This document shows, in pieces, positions 8,337-18,170 of a stretch of DNA of 64,000 nucleotides. The notes beneath the pieces were generated by a model. The model was not told the DNA's origin and did no database searches. It saw only the letters and a program-made list of their open reading frames with translations. Location: contig NZ_LZIR01000070.1 of assembly GCF_001667035.1 (NCBI RefSeq), forward strand, positions 248,001 to 312,000, in the 5' to 3' direction. Positions within the stretch are counted from its first letter, which is position 1. Each line of letters opens with the position of its first letter. Both the position numbers and the translations under genes were made by a program. This stretch comes from Mycobacterium sp. 852002-51057_SCH5723018. Its GTDB lineage: Bacteria; Actinomycetota; Actinomycetes; Mycobacteriales; Mycobacteriaceae.

Positions 8337-8995
8337 GCGCCGAGGCCTTCGAGGAACGGATTGAAGCGACGCTCGGCGCCGATCGTGGTCGAGGGCCCGT
8401 GGCCCGGCAGGACGACGGTCTTGTCGTCGAGCACCAGCAGCTTGCCGATGATCGACGTGAGCAGGTCGCGCCCGCTGCCGCCGAACAGGTCGGTGCGGCC
8501 CACCGAGCGCTCGAACAGCGTGTCGCCGGTGAACACCACATCGGTGTCGGCAGCCACCCGGAAACACACCGAGCCGCGGGTGTGCCCCGGCGTGTGATCG
8601 ACGTTGACGGTCACGCTGCCCAGGTCGAGCTTGTCGCCGTCGCGGTCGAGCTCCACCACCTGCTTGGGCTCGCGGAAGAACGCGCCGGCCGCCAGCTGCG
8701 CCAGCCGCGGCCCGAAGCCGTGGATCGGGTCGGTCAGCATGAACCGGTCCTCGGGGTGGATGTAGGTGGGGCAGCCGAAGGTGTCGGAAACCTTCTGGGC
8801 GGACCAGATGTGGTCGATGTGGCCGTGGGTGAGCAGTACCGCCGCCGGGGTCAGCCGGTTCTTGTCGAGGATTCGCCGCAGCTGGCCCAGCGCACGCTGA
8901 CCGGGATCCACGATGACGGCGTCCGTCCCGGGCCGGTCGGCCAGCACGTAGCAGTTGCACTGCAACACGCCGGCGGGAAATCCGGTGATCAACAC
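8333..8995 (-). CDS. Glyoxalase II-like metallo-beta-lactamase hydrolase (Rv2581c-like)
   Basis: 220 aa from GTG 8993-8995 (LITGFPAG). The metal site THGHIDH is followed by [16 protein letters not shown] and the terminal PGHGP histidine, giving the full ligand set of the family. These enzymes hydrolyse thioesters such as S-lactoylglutathione; mycobacteria lack glutathione, so the substrate may be a mycothiol thioester (inference). It overlaps hisS by 4 nt. Its start is 106 bp from the divergent ppiB start. Confidence 0.88.
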   Translation of the reverse strand: MLITGFPAGVLQCNCYVLADRPGTDAVIVDPGQRALGQLRRILDKNRLTPAAVLLTHGHIDHIWSAQKVSDTFGCPTYIHPEDRFMLTDPIHGFGPRLAQLAAGAFFREPKQVVELDRDGDKLDLGSVTVNVDHTPGHTRGSVCFRVAADTDVVFTGDTLFERSVGRTDLFGGSGRDLLTSIIGKLLVLDDKTVVLPGHGPSTTIGAERRFNPFLEGLGA

Positions 8996-9101
8996 GTGTC
9001 CCAGTTTCCCACGGGGCCCGGTTGACACCGGTCGCGGCGCCCACATTAGCCTGAGCTGGCTACCGAGCCCCCTATTGACCGACGATGGAGGCATACCGGC
9101 C

Positions 9102-9998
9102 GTGCCGACCAACGAACAGCGACGTGCCAACGCCAAGCGCAAACTCGAACGGCAGCTGGAGCGCCGCGCAAAGCAGGCCCGACGACGCCGGATCCTGGTG
9201 ATCGCCGGCGGCTCGACCGTGGCGGTGGCCGTGGCCGTCGCGGTGGTGATCGCGATCGTCAACACCAAGAGCCAGCACAAGAGCAACGCGGCGGCCACCA
9301 CCACCGCGCCCAGCGGCTCCCCGGAGAGCACCGCGCCGACGACTCCCCCGACCGGATCGGTGCCGCCGTTGCCGCCGTTCAAGCCCTCGGCCAGCGTGGG
9401 CGCCAACTGCCAGTACCCGGCGTCGTCCGACCCGGCCGCCAAGCCGGTCAAGCCGCCGCGGACCGGCAAGATCCCGACGGATCCGGCCCAGGTGAGCGCC
9501 AGCATGGCGACCAGCCAGGGCAACCTCGGGCTGATGCTGGCCAACAACGAATCTCCTTGCACCGTCAACAGTTTCGCCAGCCTCGCCGGCCAGAAGTTCT
9601 TCGACGGCACCAAATGCCACCGGCTGACCACCTCGGACACGCTGGGCGTCCTGCAGTGCGGCGACCCGAAGAGCGACGGCACCGGCGGCCCCGGCTACCA
9701 ATTCGCCAACGAGTATCCGACCGACCAGTACCCGCCGAACGACCCGAAGGCGCAGCAGCCGGTCGTCTACCCGCGCGGCACGATGGCGATGGCCAACGCC
9801 GGGCCGGGCACCAACGGCAGCCAGTTCTTCCTGGTCTACAAGGACTCTCAGCTGCCGCCGCAATACACCGTCTTCGGCACCATCCAGGCCGACGGGCTGG
9901 CCACGCTGGACAAGATCGCCAAGGCCGGCGTCGCCGGCGGCGGGGACGACGGTCCGCCGGCCAGTGAAGTGACGATCAAGTCGCTGCTGCTGGACTAA
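9102..9998 (+). CDS. ppiB: Membrane-anchored cyclophilin-type peptidyl-prolyl isomerase
   Basis: 298 aa from GTG 9102 with a GATGGAGG ribosome site upstream. A basic N-terminus (about 26 residues) precedes one transmembrane helix (~27-49), a Thr/Pro/Ser-rich linker, and a cyclophilin domain (~130-298). The domain keeps the catalytic Arg (KCHRL), LQCGD, AMANAGP and SQFF motifs, so an active extracytoplasmic isomerase is expected. This matches Rv2582. The next gene downstream carries a copy of this domain. Confidence 0.9.
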   Translation: MPTNEQRRANAKRKLERQLERRAKQARRRRILVIAGGSTVAVAVAVAVVIAIVNTKSQHKSNAAATTTAPSGSPESTAPTTPPTGSVPPLPPFKPSASVGANCQYPASSDPAAKPVKPPRTGKIPTDPAQVSASMATSQGNLGLMLANNESPCTVNSFASLAGQKFFDGTKCHRLTTSDTLGVLQCGDPKSDGTGGPGYQFANEYPTDQYPPNDPKAQQPVVYPRGTMAMANAGPGTNGSQFFLVYKDSQLPPQYTVFGTIQADGLATLDKIAKAGVAGGGDDGPPASEVTIKSLLLD

Positions 9999-10036
9999 TT
10001 GCCGCCGAATCCCCCGGCTAGCGCGCCGCACCGTTT

Positions 10037-11836
10037 ATGGTTCGTTGCGTGGAGGGGACGCCTTTCGGTAAGTACCAACTTCTGGACAAGGTCGGGCACG
10101 GGGGCATGGGCCAGGTCTACCGCGCCTACGACACCAGCACCGACCGCGTCGTCGCGCTGAAGCTCCTGCCGACGTATTTGGCCGAGGATCCCCTGTTCGA
10201 GCAACGATTTCGCCGGGAGGCCCGCATCGCGGCGAGCCTCAACGACCCGCACGTGGTGCCGATCCACGGCTTCGGCGAAATCGACGGCCGGCTGTATGTG
10301 GACATGCGCCTGATCGATGGGCGCGACTTGGCGCAACTCATCGCGGAAGAAGGTGGACGGCTCAGCCCCGAGCGCGCGGTCGCGATCGTGGAACAGGTTG
10401 CGACGGCATTGGATACGGCCCATGCGGCCGGATTGATCCACCGGGATATCAAGCCGAAGAACATCTTGGTCACCAACGTGCGGGATTTCGTCTACCTGAT
10501 CGACTTCGGGCTCGCGCGCGGCGCCACCGACACCGCGCTCACCAACACCGGGCACACGATGGGCACCGTGGCGTACATGGCGCCCGAGCGCTTCCGGGGA
10601 ACGACGGATCACCGCGCCGACGTGTATTCGTTGGCCTGCACGCTGTACGAGTGCCTGACCGGAAGCCGCCCGTACCCCGGCGACAGCGTCGAGCAACAGC
10701 TCAACGCTCACCTGAACGAGCCACCGCCCCGAGCGTCGACCCTCGCGCCCGAGGTGCCGCCCATCCTCGACGTGGTCGTGGCGCGCGGGATGGCCAAAAA
10801 CGTCGATGCCCGCTACCAGTCGGCCATCGAGCTCGCCGAGGCCGCCCGGGCGGCACTCACCGCCGGCGGCGCCGCTCCCATCCCGCCACCACCGCCGCAG
10901 CCACCACCGCCGCAGGCACACCCGCCGCCGGCACCCGCGCCGCAGGCAGCCCCGCAGCCGGCACCGGCCGGCACCGCCCCGCCGCAACCTCAGGCACGGA
11001 GGTTGAGCAGAGGCCTGGCGCTGGCTATCGTCGGCGGATCGGTGGTCGCACTGGCGGCGGTCATCGCGCTGGTGATCGCTCTTGTCACCGACAGCCACCG
11101 CCCGACGGCCAGCACGCCATCCACCACCCCGAGCCGCGCCAAGGTGCCGACCAGGCCGGGATCGGCCCCCGGATCCAACACGCCGGCGGCGAACACGGTG
11201 CCGCCGTTGCCGGCGTTTGCCCCTCCGCCGGACCTCGGCGCCAACTGCCAGTACCCGCCGGCGCCGGATCCGGCCACCAAACCGGTGAACCCGCCGCCGT
11301 CGGGCAGGGTGTCCACCAGCCCGGCCCAGATCCACGCCGTCATCTCGACCAATTTCGGTGACATCGGCATCCAGCTCGCCAACGCCGAGTCCCCCTGCAC
11401 GGTGAACAGCTTCACCAGCCTGGCGAAGCAGGGATTCTTCGACAACACCGATTGCGGCCGGCTGATCAACCAGCAGGACGGCGGGACGCTGCTCTGCGGC
11501 GGGCCCGACGCCGAGGGCACCGGCGGCCCCGGTTACGCATTCGGCGACGAGTACCCCACCGACCAATACAGCCCCGGCGATCCCGCGCTGAGGGCGACCG
11601 TCCTGTACCCGCGCGGGACCGTGGCCATGGCGACCAGCGGACCCAACACCAACGAGAGCCAATTCTTCATGGTGTACCGGGACACCGAAGTGGAGCCGAC
11701 GTCCACGGTGTTCGGCTCGGTGGACGAGGCGGGCCTGGCCACCCTCGACAAGATCGCCACGGTGGGTGTGGCCGGCAATCGAGAACAGGGCCTGCCCGCC
11801 CGGACCGTGACGATCACCTCCGTGCGGCTGGGCTAG
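10037..11836 (+). CDS. Ser/Thr protein kinase-transmembrane-cyclophilin fusion
   Basis: 599 aa. A PknB-type kinase domain (~10-275) has the Gly loop GHGGMGQV (~20), catalytic Lys in VALKLL (~42), HRDIKPKN (~135), DFG (~156), a Thr-containing activation loop and APE, so it should be an active RD kinase. A Pro-rich juxtamembrane stretch and a transmembrane helix (~326-351) follow. The outer part is a cyclophilin domain (~430-599) closely resembling adjacent PpiB, including linker words VPPLP, GANCQYP and NSFTSLA. The isomerase site is altered: PpiB LQCGD reads LLCGG, losing the usual Gln, while the Arg and SQFF remain. It may therefore sense or bind peptides. ATG 10037 is used; GTG 10049 is an alternative. 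No equivalent stands here in M. tuberculosis. Confidence 0.9.
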   Translation: MVRCVEGTPFGKYQLLDKVGHGGMGQVYRAYDTSTDRVVALKLLPTYLAEDPLFEQRFRREARIAASLNDPHVVPIHGFGEIDGRLYVDMRLIDGRDLAQLIAEEGGRLSPERAVAIVEQVATALDTAHAAGLIHRDIKPKNILVTNVRDFVYLIDFGLARGATDTALTNTGHTMGTVAYMAPERFRGTTDHRADVYSLACTLYECLTGSRPYPGDSVEQQLNAHLNEPPPRASTLAPEVPPILDVVVARGMAKNVDARYQSAIELAEAARAALTAGGAAPIPPPPPQPPPPQAHPPPAPAPQAAPQPAPAGTAPPQPQARRLSRGLALAIVGGSVVALAAVIALVIALVTDSHRPTASTPSTTPSRAKVPTRPGSAPGSNTPAANTVPPLPAFAPPPDLGANCQYPPAPDPATKPVNPPPSGRVSTSPAQIHAVISTNFGDIGIQLANAESPCTVNSFTSLAKQGFFDNTDCGRLINQQDGGTLLCGGPDAEGTGGPGYAFGDEYPTDQYSPGDPALRATVLYPRGTVAMATSGPNTNESQFFMVYRDTEVEPTSTVFGSVDEAGLATLDKIATVGVAGNREQGLPARTVTITSVRLG

Positions 11837-11905
11837 CCGCAGTGAAACCAGAGAAACCGGGTACCCGACGATTTTGGTGATTGCACGCAAGATCGGGAGG
11901 GTGTT

Positions 11906-12271
11906 ATGGCCGCCAGCGCCGTGGAGATCCGGTTCGGAGCGCCGGAAAACGTCTTGGAAGTTCAAGTGGGCACCGTCGAAGTCGACGTGCCCCGGTCCAT
12001 TGGGTATTTCGGCGGCCTGGCCGTCGCCACCGGGCTGGGACTGATCGAACCGCCGCTGGCCCTGTTCATCGCCGCGGTGCCGCTCTACAAGGTCCTGACC
12101 AACACCGCGCTGCCCAAGGCGGTTCGCGTCGTCGGTGAGGTGCTCGAGGGCGCCGCCAAACCCGTGGGCAGCGACGCCGAGGGCGTCATCGTGCTGGAGG
12201 ACCAGCACGAGTCCTCCACCACAGTCGCCCGGATGCAAACGCAGCGCAAGCGGCCTGCCAGGCGCCGTTAG
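11906..12271 (+). CDS. Hypothetical protein with hydrophobic centre
   Basis: 121 aa from ATG 11906 with a GGGAGGGTGTT ribosome site. An acidic beta-type N-terminus (VEIRFGAPENVLEVQVG) precedes a hydrophobic stretch (~37-68) that may be membrane-associated, then a basic tail (QRKRPARRR). I do not recognise a family. It follows the kinase-cyclophilin gene in the same direction with a 69-nt gap and ends 3 nt from convergent relA. Confidence 0.6.
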   Translation: MAASAVEIRFGAPENVLEVQVGTVEVDVPRSIGYFGGLAVATGLGLIEPPLALFIAAVPLYKVLTNTALPKAVRVVGEVLEGAAKPVGSDAEGVIVLEDQHESSTTVARMQTQRKRPARRR

Positions 12272-12274
12272 GCC

Positions 12275-14674
12275 TCAAGCCGCGGACGTCACCCGGTAGA
12301 CGTCGTAGACGCCTTCCACGTTGCGCACGACGTTGAGCAAATGGCCGAGGTGCTTGGGGTCGCCCATCTCGAAGGTGAACCGGCTGATCGCCACCCGGTC
12401 ACCCGAGGTGGTGACCGAAGCCGACAGGATGTTGACCTTCTCGTCGGCCAGCACCCGGGTGATGTCCGACAGCAGCCGGTGCCGGTCGAGCGCCTCGACC
12501 TGGATGGCCACCAGGAACACCGACGAGGCCGACGGCGCCCAGAGCACCTCGATGATGCGCTCGGACTGCTGCTGCAGCGACGCGGCGTTGGTGCAGTCGG
12601 TGCGGTGCACGCTGACCCCGCCGCCGCGGGTGACGAAGCCCATGATCTGGTCGCCGGGCACCGGCGTGCAGCACTTGGCCAGCTTGGTCAGCACGCCGGG
12701 CGCGCCGGGCACCGAGACGCCGACGTCGTCGCTGCTGCGCGGGCGGCGCGGCATGGTCGTCGGCGTGGACCGCTCGGCCAGGTCCTCTTCGGCCTGGTCG
12801 ATGCCGCCGAGCTCGGCCAGCAACCGCTGGACGGCATGACGGGCCGACACGTGCCCCTCACCGATGGCGGTGTAGAGCGCCGACACGTCGGTGTAGTGCA
12901 GCTCGCGGGCCACCGCGGCCATCGACTCGCCATTGACCAAGCGCTGCAACGGAAGTCCGCCCCGGCGCACCTCGCGGGCCATCGCCTCCTTGCCGGCCTC
13001 CAGCGCCTCTTCGCGGCGTTCCTTGGCGAACCACTGCCGGATCTTCGTCTTGGCCCGCGGCGACACGACGAACTGCTGCCAGTCACGCGAGGGCCCGGCG
13101 TTGGGCGCCTTGGAGGTGAAAACCTCGACGACTTCGCCGTTTTCGAGCTTGCGTTCCAGCGCCACCAGGCGCCCGTTGACCCGGGCGCCGATGCAGCGAT
13201 GGCCGACCTCGGTGTGCACCGCGTAGGCGAAGTCCACCGGCGTCGACCCGGTCGGCAGGGTGATGACGTCGCCCTTGGGGGTGAAGACGAAGAGCTCTTG
13301 CACCGCAAGGTCGTAGCGCAGCGACTCCAGGAACTCGCCCGGGTCGGCGGCCTCCCGTTGCCAGTCGAGCAGCTGACGCATCCAGGCCATGTCGTCGATC
13401 TCGGCGGCGGCGTGCGGATGTGGAACCCCGTTGCGCCCCTTGGCTTCCTTGTAGCGCCAGTGCGCGGCGATGCCGTATTCGGCGGTGCGGTGCATGTCGC
13501 GGGTGCGGATCTGCACCTCCAGCGGCTTGCCCTCCGGGCCGACAACCGTGGTGTGCAGTGACTGGTACACGCCGTATCGCGGCTGGGCGATGTAGTCCTT
13601 GAACCGCCCGGCCATCGGCTGCCACAGCGAGTGCACCACGCCGACGGCGGCGTAGCAGTCGCGGATCTCGTCGCACAGGATGCGGATGCCGACCAGGTCG
13701 TGGATGTCGTCGAAGTCGCGCCCCTTGACGATCATCTTCTGGTAGATCGACCAGTAGTGCTTGGGGCGGCCCTCGACGGTCGCCTTGATCTTCGAGGCGT
13801 TGAGCGTGTTGATGATCTCGGTGCGCACCTTGGCCAGATAGGTATCCCGGGACGGCGCGCGGCCGGCGACCAGCCGGACGATCTCCTCGTACTTCTTGGG
13901 GTGCAGGATCGCGAACGACAGGTCCTCTAGCTCCCACTTGACGCTGGCCATACCCAGCCGATGCGCCAGGGGCGCAATGACTTCCAGCGTCTCGCGGGCC
14001 TTGCGCGCCTGCTTCTCCGGCGGCAGGAAGCGCATGGTGCGCATGTTGTGCAGGCGGTCGGCGACCTTGATCACCAGCACGCGGGGGTCGCGGGCCATGG
14101 CGGTGATCATCTTGCGGATGGTCTCGCCCTCGGCGGCGCTGCCCAGCACCACCCGGTCCAGCTTGGTCACCCCGTCGACGAGGTGGGCCACCTCTTCGCC
14201 GAATTCCTCGGACAGCTGCTCGAGCGTGTAGCCGGTGTCCTCGACGGTGTCGTGCAACAGCGCGGCCACCAAAGTGGTGGTGTCCATGCCCAATTCGGCC
14301 AGGATGTTGGCGACGGCCAGCGGGTGGGTGATGTAGGGGTCACCGGAGTGCCGCAGCTGGGTGGCGTGTTTCTGGTCGGCGACCTCGAAGGCGCGCTGCA
14401 GCAGCTGCAGGTTGGCCTTCGGGTAGATCTCGCGGTGCACCGCCACCAGTGGCTCGAGCACCGGGTTGAGCGTGCTGCGCTGGGCGGTCATCCGGCGGGC
14501 CAGCCGGGCGCGGACCCGGCGGGACGCGCTGCTGGAGGTCTTCAGGGTTTCGGTGGGCGGCTCGGGCGACTCGGGCGGCTCGGCGACGGGACCGGGCTGC
14601 TCTACGGCCAGCGCGGCGTCGGCGGCGTCGGTGGGCGCCTCCAGCGCCTGCGCCCCGCTCTTCTCATCCGCCAC
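12275..14674 (-). CDS. relA: Bifunctional (p)ppGpp synthetase/hydrolase
   Basis: 799 aa. Makes and degrades the stringent-response alarmone (p)ppGpp. Domains in order: HD hydrolase ([10 protein letters not shown]), synthetase (HYWSIYQKM to [11 protein letters not shown]), TGS ([16 protein letters not shown]), the conserved-cysteine region ([10 protein letters not shown]) and a C-terminal ACT domain. Two in-frame GTG codons compete. The one at 14672-14674 has GGAGGT with a 7-nt spacer, whereas the one at 14681-14683 abuts that site, so I chose the former. Rv2583c orthologue; apt lies upstream in the same direction. Confidence 0.96.
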   Translation of the reverse strand: MADEKSGAQALEAPTDAADAALAVEQPGPVAEPPESPEPPTETLKTSSSASRRVRARLARRMTAQRSTLNPVLEPLVAVHREIYPKANLQLLQRAFEVADQKHATQLRHSGDPYITHPLAVANILAELGMDTTTLVAALLHDTVEDTGYTLEQLSEEFGEEVAHLVDGVTKLDRVVLGSAAEGETIRKMITAMARDPRVLVIKVADRLHNMRTMRFLPPEKQARKARETLEVIAPLAHRLGMASVKWELEDLSFAILHPKKYEEIVRLVAGRAPSRDTYLAKVRTEIINTLNASKIKATVEGRPKHYWSIYQKMIVKGRDFDDIHDLVGIRILCDEIRDCYAAVGVVHSLWQPMAGRFKDYIAQPRYGVYQSLHTTVVGPEGKPLEVQIRTRDMHRTAEYGIAAHWRYKEAKGRNGVPHPHAAAEIDDMAWMRQLLDWQREAADPGEFLESLRYDLAVQELFVFTPKGDVITLPTGSTPVDFAYAVHTEVGHRCIGARVNGRLVALERKLENGEVVEVFTSKAPNAGPSRDWQQFVVSPRAKTKIRQWFAKERREEALEAGKEAMAREVRRGGLPLQRLVNGESMAAVARELHYTDVSALYTAIGEGHVSARHAVQRLLAELGGIDQAEEDLAERSTPTTMPRRPRSSDDVGVSVPGAPGVLTKLAKCCTPVPGDQIMGFVTRGGGVSVHRTDCTNAASLQQQSERIIEVLWAPSASSVFLVAIQVEALDRHRLLSDITRVLADEKVNILSASVTTSGDRVAISRFTFEMGDPKHLGHLLNVVRNVEGVYDVYRVTSAA

Positions 14675-14717
14675 GTTGGTCACCTCCGACCTCGAGGATA
14701 TCGCTTGTAGAACCGAT

Positions 14718-15254
14718 TTAGGCCCGCGTCAGGCTGTGCACCGGCAACGGCGCGAGCGCGTCGCGGCCGCCCAGCGCGGTGAGCTCCACCACCACCGCCG
14801 CGGCGGGCACGTCCGCCCCGGCGCGCTCCAGCAAGCGCGCGGCCGCCCCGATGCTGCCACCGGTGGCGAGGACGTCGTCGATGATCACGATGGTACGGCC
14901 GGACAGCTCGATGCCGTCGGCCGGGATTTCCAGGGTGGCGCTGCCGTACTCGAGGTCATACCGCTCGGCGTGCACCGGCGGCGGCAATTTGCCGCTCTTG
15001 CGGATGGCCAACACGCCGGTGCCCAGGCGGGTGGCGACGGCAGCCGCCACCAGGAACCCACGCGAGTCGATGCCGGCCACCAGGTCGGCGCCGGATGCGA
15101 TGACGGCCAGCGCGTCGGTCACCGCGGCCATACCGTGCCGGTCGGCGAACACGGGGGTGAGGTCCTTGAACTGGACGCCCGGCTTCGGAAAATCGGCCAC
15201 ATCGCGGGCCAGCGCCGCGATCAGTTCGGCCACCGGCGTGGCGTCGCTCGTCAC
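14718..15254 (-). CDS. apt: Adenine phosphoribosyltransferase
   Basis: 178 aa from GTG 15254. Converts adenine and PRPP to AMP (purine salvage). The PRPP-binding motif [11 protein letters not shown] is intact, and the N-terminal [15 protein letters not shown] segment is typical of Apt. It sits between relA and the lipoprotein gene in a co-directional run running secD-secF-lipoprotein-apt-relA, as in M. tuberculosis. Confidence 0.95.
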   Translation of the reverse strand: MTSDATPVAELIAALARDVADFPKPGVQFKDLTPVFADRHGMAAVTDALAVIASGADLVAGIDSRGFLVAAAVATRLGTGVLAIRKSGKLPPPVHAERYDLEYGSATLEIPADGIELSGRTIVIIDDVLATGGSIGAAARLLERAGADVPAAAVVVELTALGGRDALAPLPVHSLTRA

Positions 15255-15261
15255 TCGACCC

Positions 15262-16920
15262 TCACTGGATCAAGGCCCATCGGTCCATGTTCCAGCCCGC
15301 GCCCCAGCGGGTCGGATTGCGGCTCACGGCGACCATCTTCTTCGACAACAGCAGCGTGCGCTGCTGCCGGTACAGGGGCAGCGTCGGCATATCGGCCCAC
15401 AGTATCGGAGCCGCCTCCGCGACCAGCCTGACCCGCTCGGCGGGGTCGGCCGACACCGCCAGCGCGCTGATGGCGCCGTCGACCTGCGGGTTTGCGTAGT
15501 CGGACAGGTTGTTGCCGTTGCCGCTGTGCAGCGCGTAGGCGTCCATCGCCGACGACCCGGTCGATCCGCTGCCGGTGGCGCCGCCGGTGCTGGCCAGCAG
15601 CACGTCGATCTTTCCGTCCTTGAGCGCCTGGGGCCCCGAGGAGGCCAGGTTGACGTTGGTGACGGTGATGCCGGCCGGGGCGCAGGACTTGGTGATGACG
15701 CCGACGGTCACCGCCAGCCGCGCGTTGGGCCCCTGGTAGCCGATCCGCACCGGCTGGGGCGCACCGCCCAGCGCGGCGCGGGCGGCCGCGGGATCCGCCT
15801 TGCCGAACGGGCCGGCCTCCGCGGCGCCCTCGGCGGCGGCCACGGCGTCCTCACTGGCCGGCTGCAGGCGCGAATTGGCGATCGGCACGCCGGCGTCGTG
15901 CGCGATCGCGTCGCGCGGCGTGCACAGCGCGAACGCGCGCCGGGCGTTGGCGGCCGCCAGCGCGCCCTGCGGCGCGAAGATCAGCTGCTCGATGCCGTCC
16001 GACGGCGAATCGCTGCGCTCGTAGTTGTCGGGGGTGGCGAGCGCTCCCGACGAGCCGGCCGCGACGTCGACCACGTCGACGCTGCGGTTGTTGACCCGGT
16101 CCTGGATATCGGGCGCCTGCGGCCACACCGTCACCCGCTTGGTGATCGGCTTGGGCCCCCACCAGCGGTCGTTGGCCACCAGCACCACCGCGCCGCCGTC
16201 GAGGATCCGTTCGACCTTGTACGGTCCCGACGACGGGACCCGCTTGAGGTCCATGCCCGGCTTGAGATCCCAGGTGGTATTCCACAGCTGCGCGATCCGC
16301 TCCACCACCGGCCCGTTGTGGCTCAGCAACGCCGCGGTCACGTCGACGTTGAGCTGATCGGCGATGACGTGCGCCGGCATGATCGACGTGGCGGCGAACA
16401 GCTGGGTGTAGTCGACGATGCCGCGGTCCGGGACGAACGATATCCGCGCCTTCTTCTGGCCGGGGATGCACTCGATGTTGGCGATGTCGACGTAGCCGGC
16501 CTGGGTGGCCGCCTCGAAGCCGGGGAACCGCCCGGACTGGGCGGCCCAGGTCAGGACGAGGTCGTCGCAGGTCACCGGCTTGCCGTCGCTGTAGACGGCG
16601 TTGTCGGCGATCTGGTAGTCGAGGACCAGCGGCGCGCCGCTCACCACCGAGACGGTGCCGAAGTCGCGGTCGGCGACGACCTGCCCGTCGGGGCCGTGAT
16701 AGCCGAACCCGGTGAGCGTGCGGGCAAACGCCTGCGCCCCGGCCGATGCGGCGCCGACGACGGTGTTGGTGTTGTAGGTGACCAGCGGGCCGTCGACCAC
16801 GTAGTCGATTTGCGAGGACGCGCTACCGGAACACGCCGTCAACGTGAAAGCCGCCAACAGGATCCCGGCCAGACCAACGGACGCCCATCCCTGCAGCCCC
16901 CGCCGGCCGGCCAACAACAT
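15262..16920 (-). CDS. Extracytoplasmic solute-binding lipoprotein, SBP family 5 (Rv2585c-like)
   Basis: 552 aa from ATG 16918-16920. The signal peptide ends in the lipobox LTAC, so the mature protein should be lipid-anchored outside the membrane. The body resembles oligopeptide-binding proteins (DppA/OppA type): [11 protein letters not shown] near the N-terminus and a conserved C-terminal [12 protein letters not shown]. No permease or ATPase genes adjoin it; it lies directly after secF (5-nt gap), so its job may be linked to export. Ligand unknown. Confidence 0.85.
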   Translation of the reverse strand: MLLAGRRGLQGWASVGLAGILLAAFTLTACSGSASSQIDYVVDGPLVTYNTNTVVGAASAGAQAFARTLTGFGYHGPDGQVVADRDFGTVSVVSGAPLVLDYQIADNAVYSDGKPVTCDDLVLTWAAQSGRFPGFEAATQAGYVDIANIECIPGQKKARISFVPDRGIVDYTQLFAATSIMPAHVIADQLNVDVTAALLSHNGPVVERIAQLWNTTWDLKPGMDLKRVPSSGPYKVERILDGGAVVLVANDRWWGPKPITKRVTVWPQAPDIQDRVNNRSVDVVDVAAGSSGALATPDNYERSDSPSDGIEQLIFAPQGALAAANARRAFALCTPRDAIAHDAGVPIANSRLQPASEDAVAAAEGAAEAGPFGKADPAAARAALGGAPQPVRIGYQGPNARLAVTVGVITKSCAPAGITVTNVNLASSGPQALKDGKIDVLLASTGGATGSGSTGSSAMDAYALHSGNGNNLSDYANPQVDGAISALAVSADPAERVRLVAEAAPILWADMPTLPLYRQQRTLLLSKKMVAVSRNPTRWGAGWNMDRWALIQ

Positions 16921-16925
16921 CTGGC

Positions 16926-18167
16926 CTACCGCCGGCCGGCGTTTCGCTTGCCGGTCGGGCGGCGGGTGCCGGTGGGCCGCACCGGGCGCGCACCCGGCGC
17001 CGGCTTGTTGGGTGCGGGCTTGGCAGGCGCCCCCGCCTCGGTGGTCTCCGGGGCGGGTTCTTCGCCGGCGGGTTCGGGTTCGGCCTGGTGGCCGGCGCGG
17101 CGCCGTCGGGCCACCCGGCGGGTGTGGGTGCGCACCAGCTCGGTGCGTTCGCGCAGGGTGACCAGCAGCGGGGTGGCGAAGAAGATCGACGAGTAGGTGC
17201 CCACCAGGATGCCGACCAGCTGCACCAGCGCCAGGTCCTTCAGCGTGCCGACGCCGAGCAACCACACGGCCACGACCATCAACGCCAGCACGGGCAGCAC
17301 CGAGATCAGGCTGGTGTTGATGGAGCGCATGAACGTCTGGTTGATCGCCAGGTTGGCCTGTTCGGCGAAGGTGCGACGGGTGGTGTGCTGGAAGCCGTGG
17401 GTGTTCTCCTCGACCTTGTCGAACACGATGACGGTGTCATAGAGGGAGAAACCGAGGATGGTCAGCAGGCCGATGACGGTGGCCGGGCTGACCTCGAAGC
17501 CGACCAGTGAGTACACGCCGGCGGTGACGGTCAGGTCGAAACACATGGTGATCAGCGCCGAGATCGCCATGTATCGCTCGTAGCGCACCATGATGTACAG
17601 GCTGACCAGCGCAAGGAACACCGCCAGCGCGATCAGCGCCTTCTTGGTGATCTGATCGCCCCAGGTTTCCGACACCGCCGAGTCGCTGATGGCCTTCGCA
17701 CTGGGCTTACCGTCGGCGCCCTTGGGTTGGAAGGCATCGAACAGGGCGTTGCGCAGCTTGGTCGTCTGGTCGTTGGTCAGCGTTTCCGAGCGGATCTGCA
17801 CCGTCGCCGAGGCGCCGTTGCCGACGATGACCACCGACTCGGCGTCGCGGCCGATGGTCTTGCGGAAGACATCGGACACCTGCGAGGTCTGCACGGTGCC
17901 CGACGCGCCCGCGGCGGGCATCGACACCGTCGTGCCGCCCTTGAAATCGATGCCGAAGGTGAAGCCGCGCACGATGATGCTGATGATCGCGATCGCGACG
18001 ATGGCGCCGCTGATGCCGTACCACAGCCGCCGGCGCCCGACCACCTCGAACGCGCCGGTGCCGGTGTAGAGCCGGGAGATGAAGCTGTGGTGCGGCAGCC
18101 CGGCGGAACTGTCGGTCAGCTCCACGGCTTCACTGGTGGCTTCTTTTGACGCCTTGGAGGAAGTCAT
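16926..18167 (-). CDS. secF: Protein translocase subunit SecF
   Basis: 413 aa with six transmembrane helices in the SecF pattern: first helix about residues 47-67, a large periplasmic loop with GIDFKGGT, and helices 2-6 including SLYDTVIVFDKVEEN. The C-terminus is a Pro/Ala/Arg-rich cytoplasmic tail. With SecD it uses the proton gradient to drive late steps of Sec export. It starts 3 nt after secD, so the genes are co-transcribed. Confidence 0.95.
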   Translation of the reverse strand: MTSSKASKEATSEAVELTDSSAGLPHHSFISRLYTGTGAFEVVGRRRLWYGISGAIVAIAIISIIVRGFTFGIDFKGGTTVSMPAAGASGTVQTSQVSDVFRKTIGRDAESVVIVGNGASATVQIRSETLTNDQTTKLRNALFDAFQPKGADGKPSAKAISDSAVSETWGDQITKKALIALAVFLALVSLYIMVRYERYMAISALITMCFDLTVTAGVYSLVGFEVSPATVIGLLTILGFSLYDTVIVFDKVEENTHGFQHTTRRTFAEQANLAINQTFMRSINTSLISVLPVLALMVVAVWLLGVGTLKDLALVQLVGILVGTYSSIFFATPLLVTLRERTELVRTHTRRVARRRRAGHQAEPEPAGEEPAPETTEAGAPAKPAPNKPAPGARPVRPTGTRRPTGKRNAGRR

Positions 18168-18170
18168 GCG

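Noticed and set aside
9995..12238. 747-codon minus-strand frame opposite the kinase-cyclophilin gene
   Set aside because: Arg/Gly/His-rich translation without motifs, while the plus strand has all kinase and cyclophilin motifs in order.
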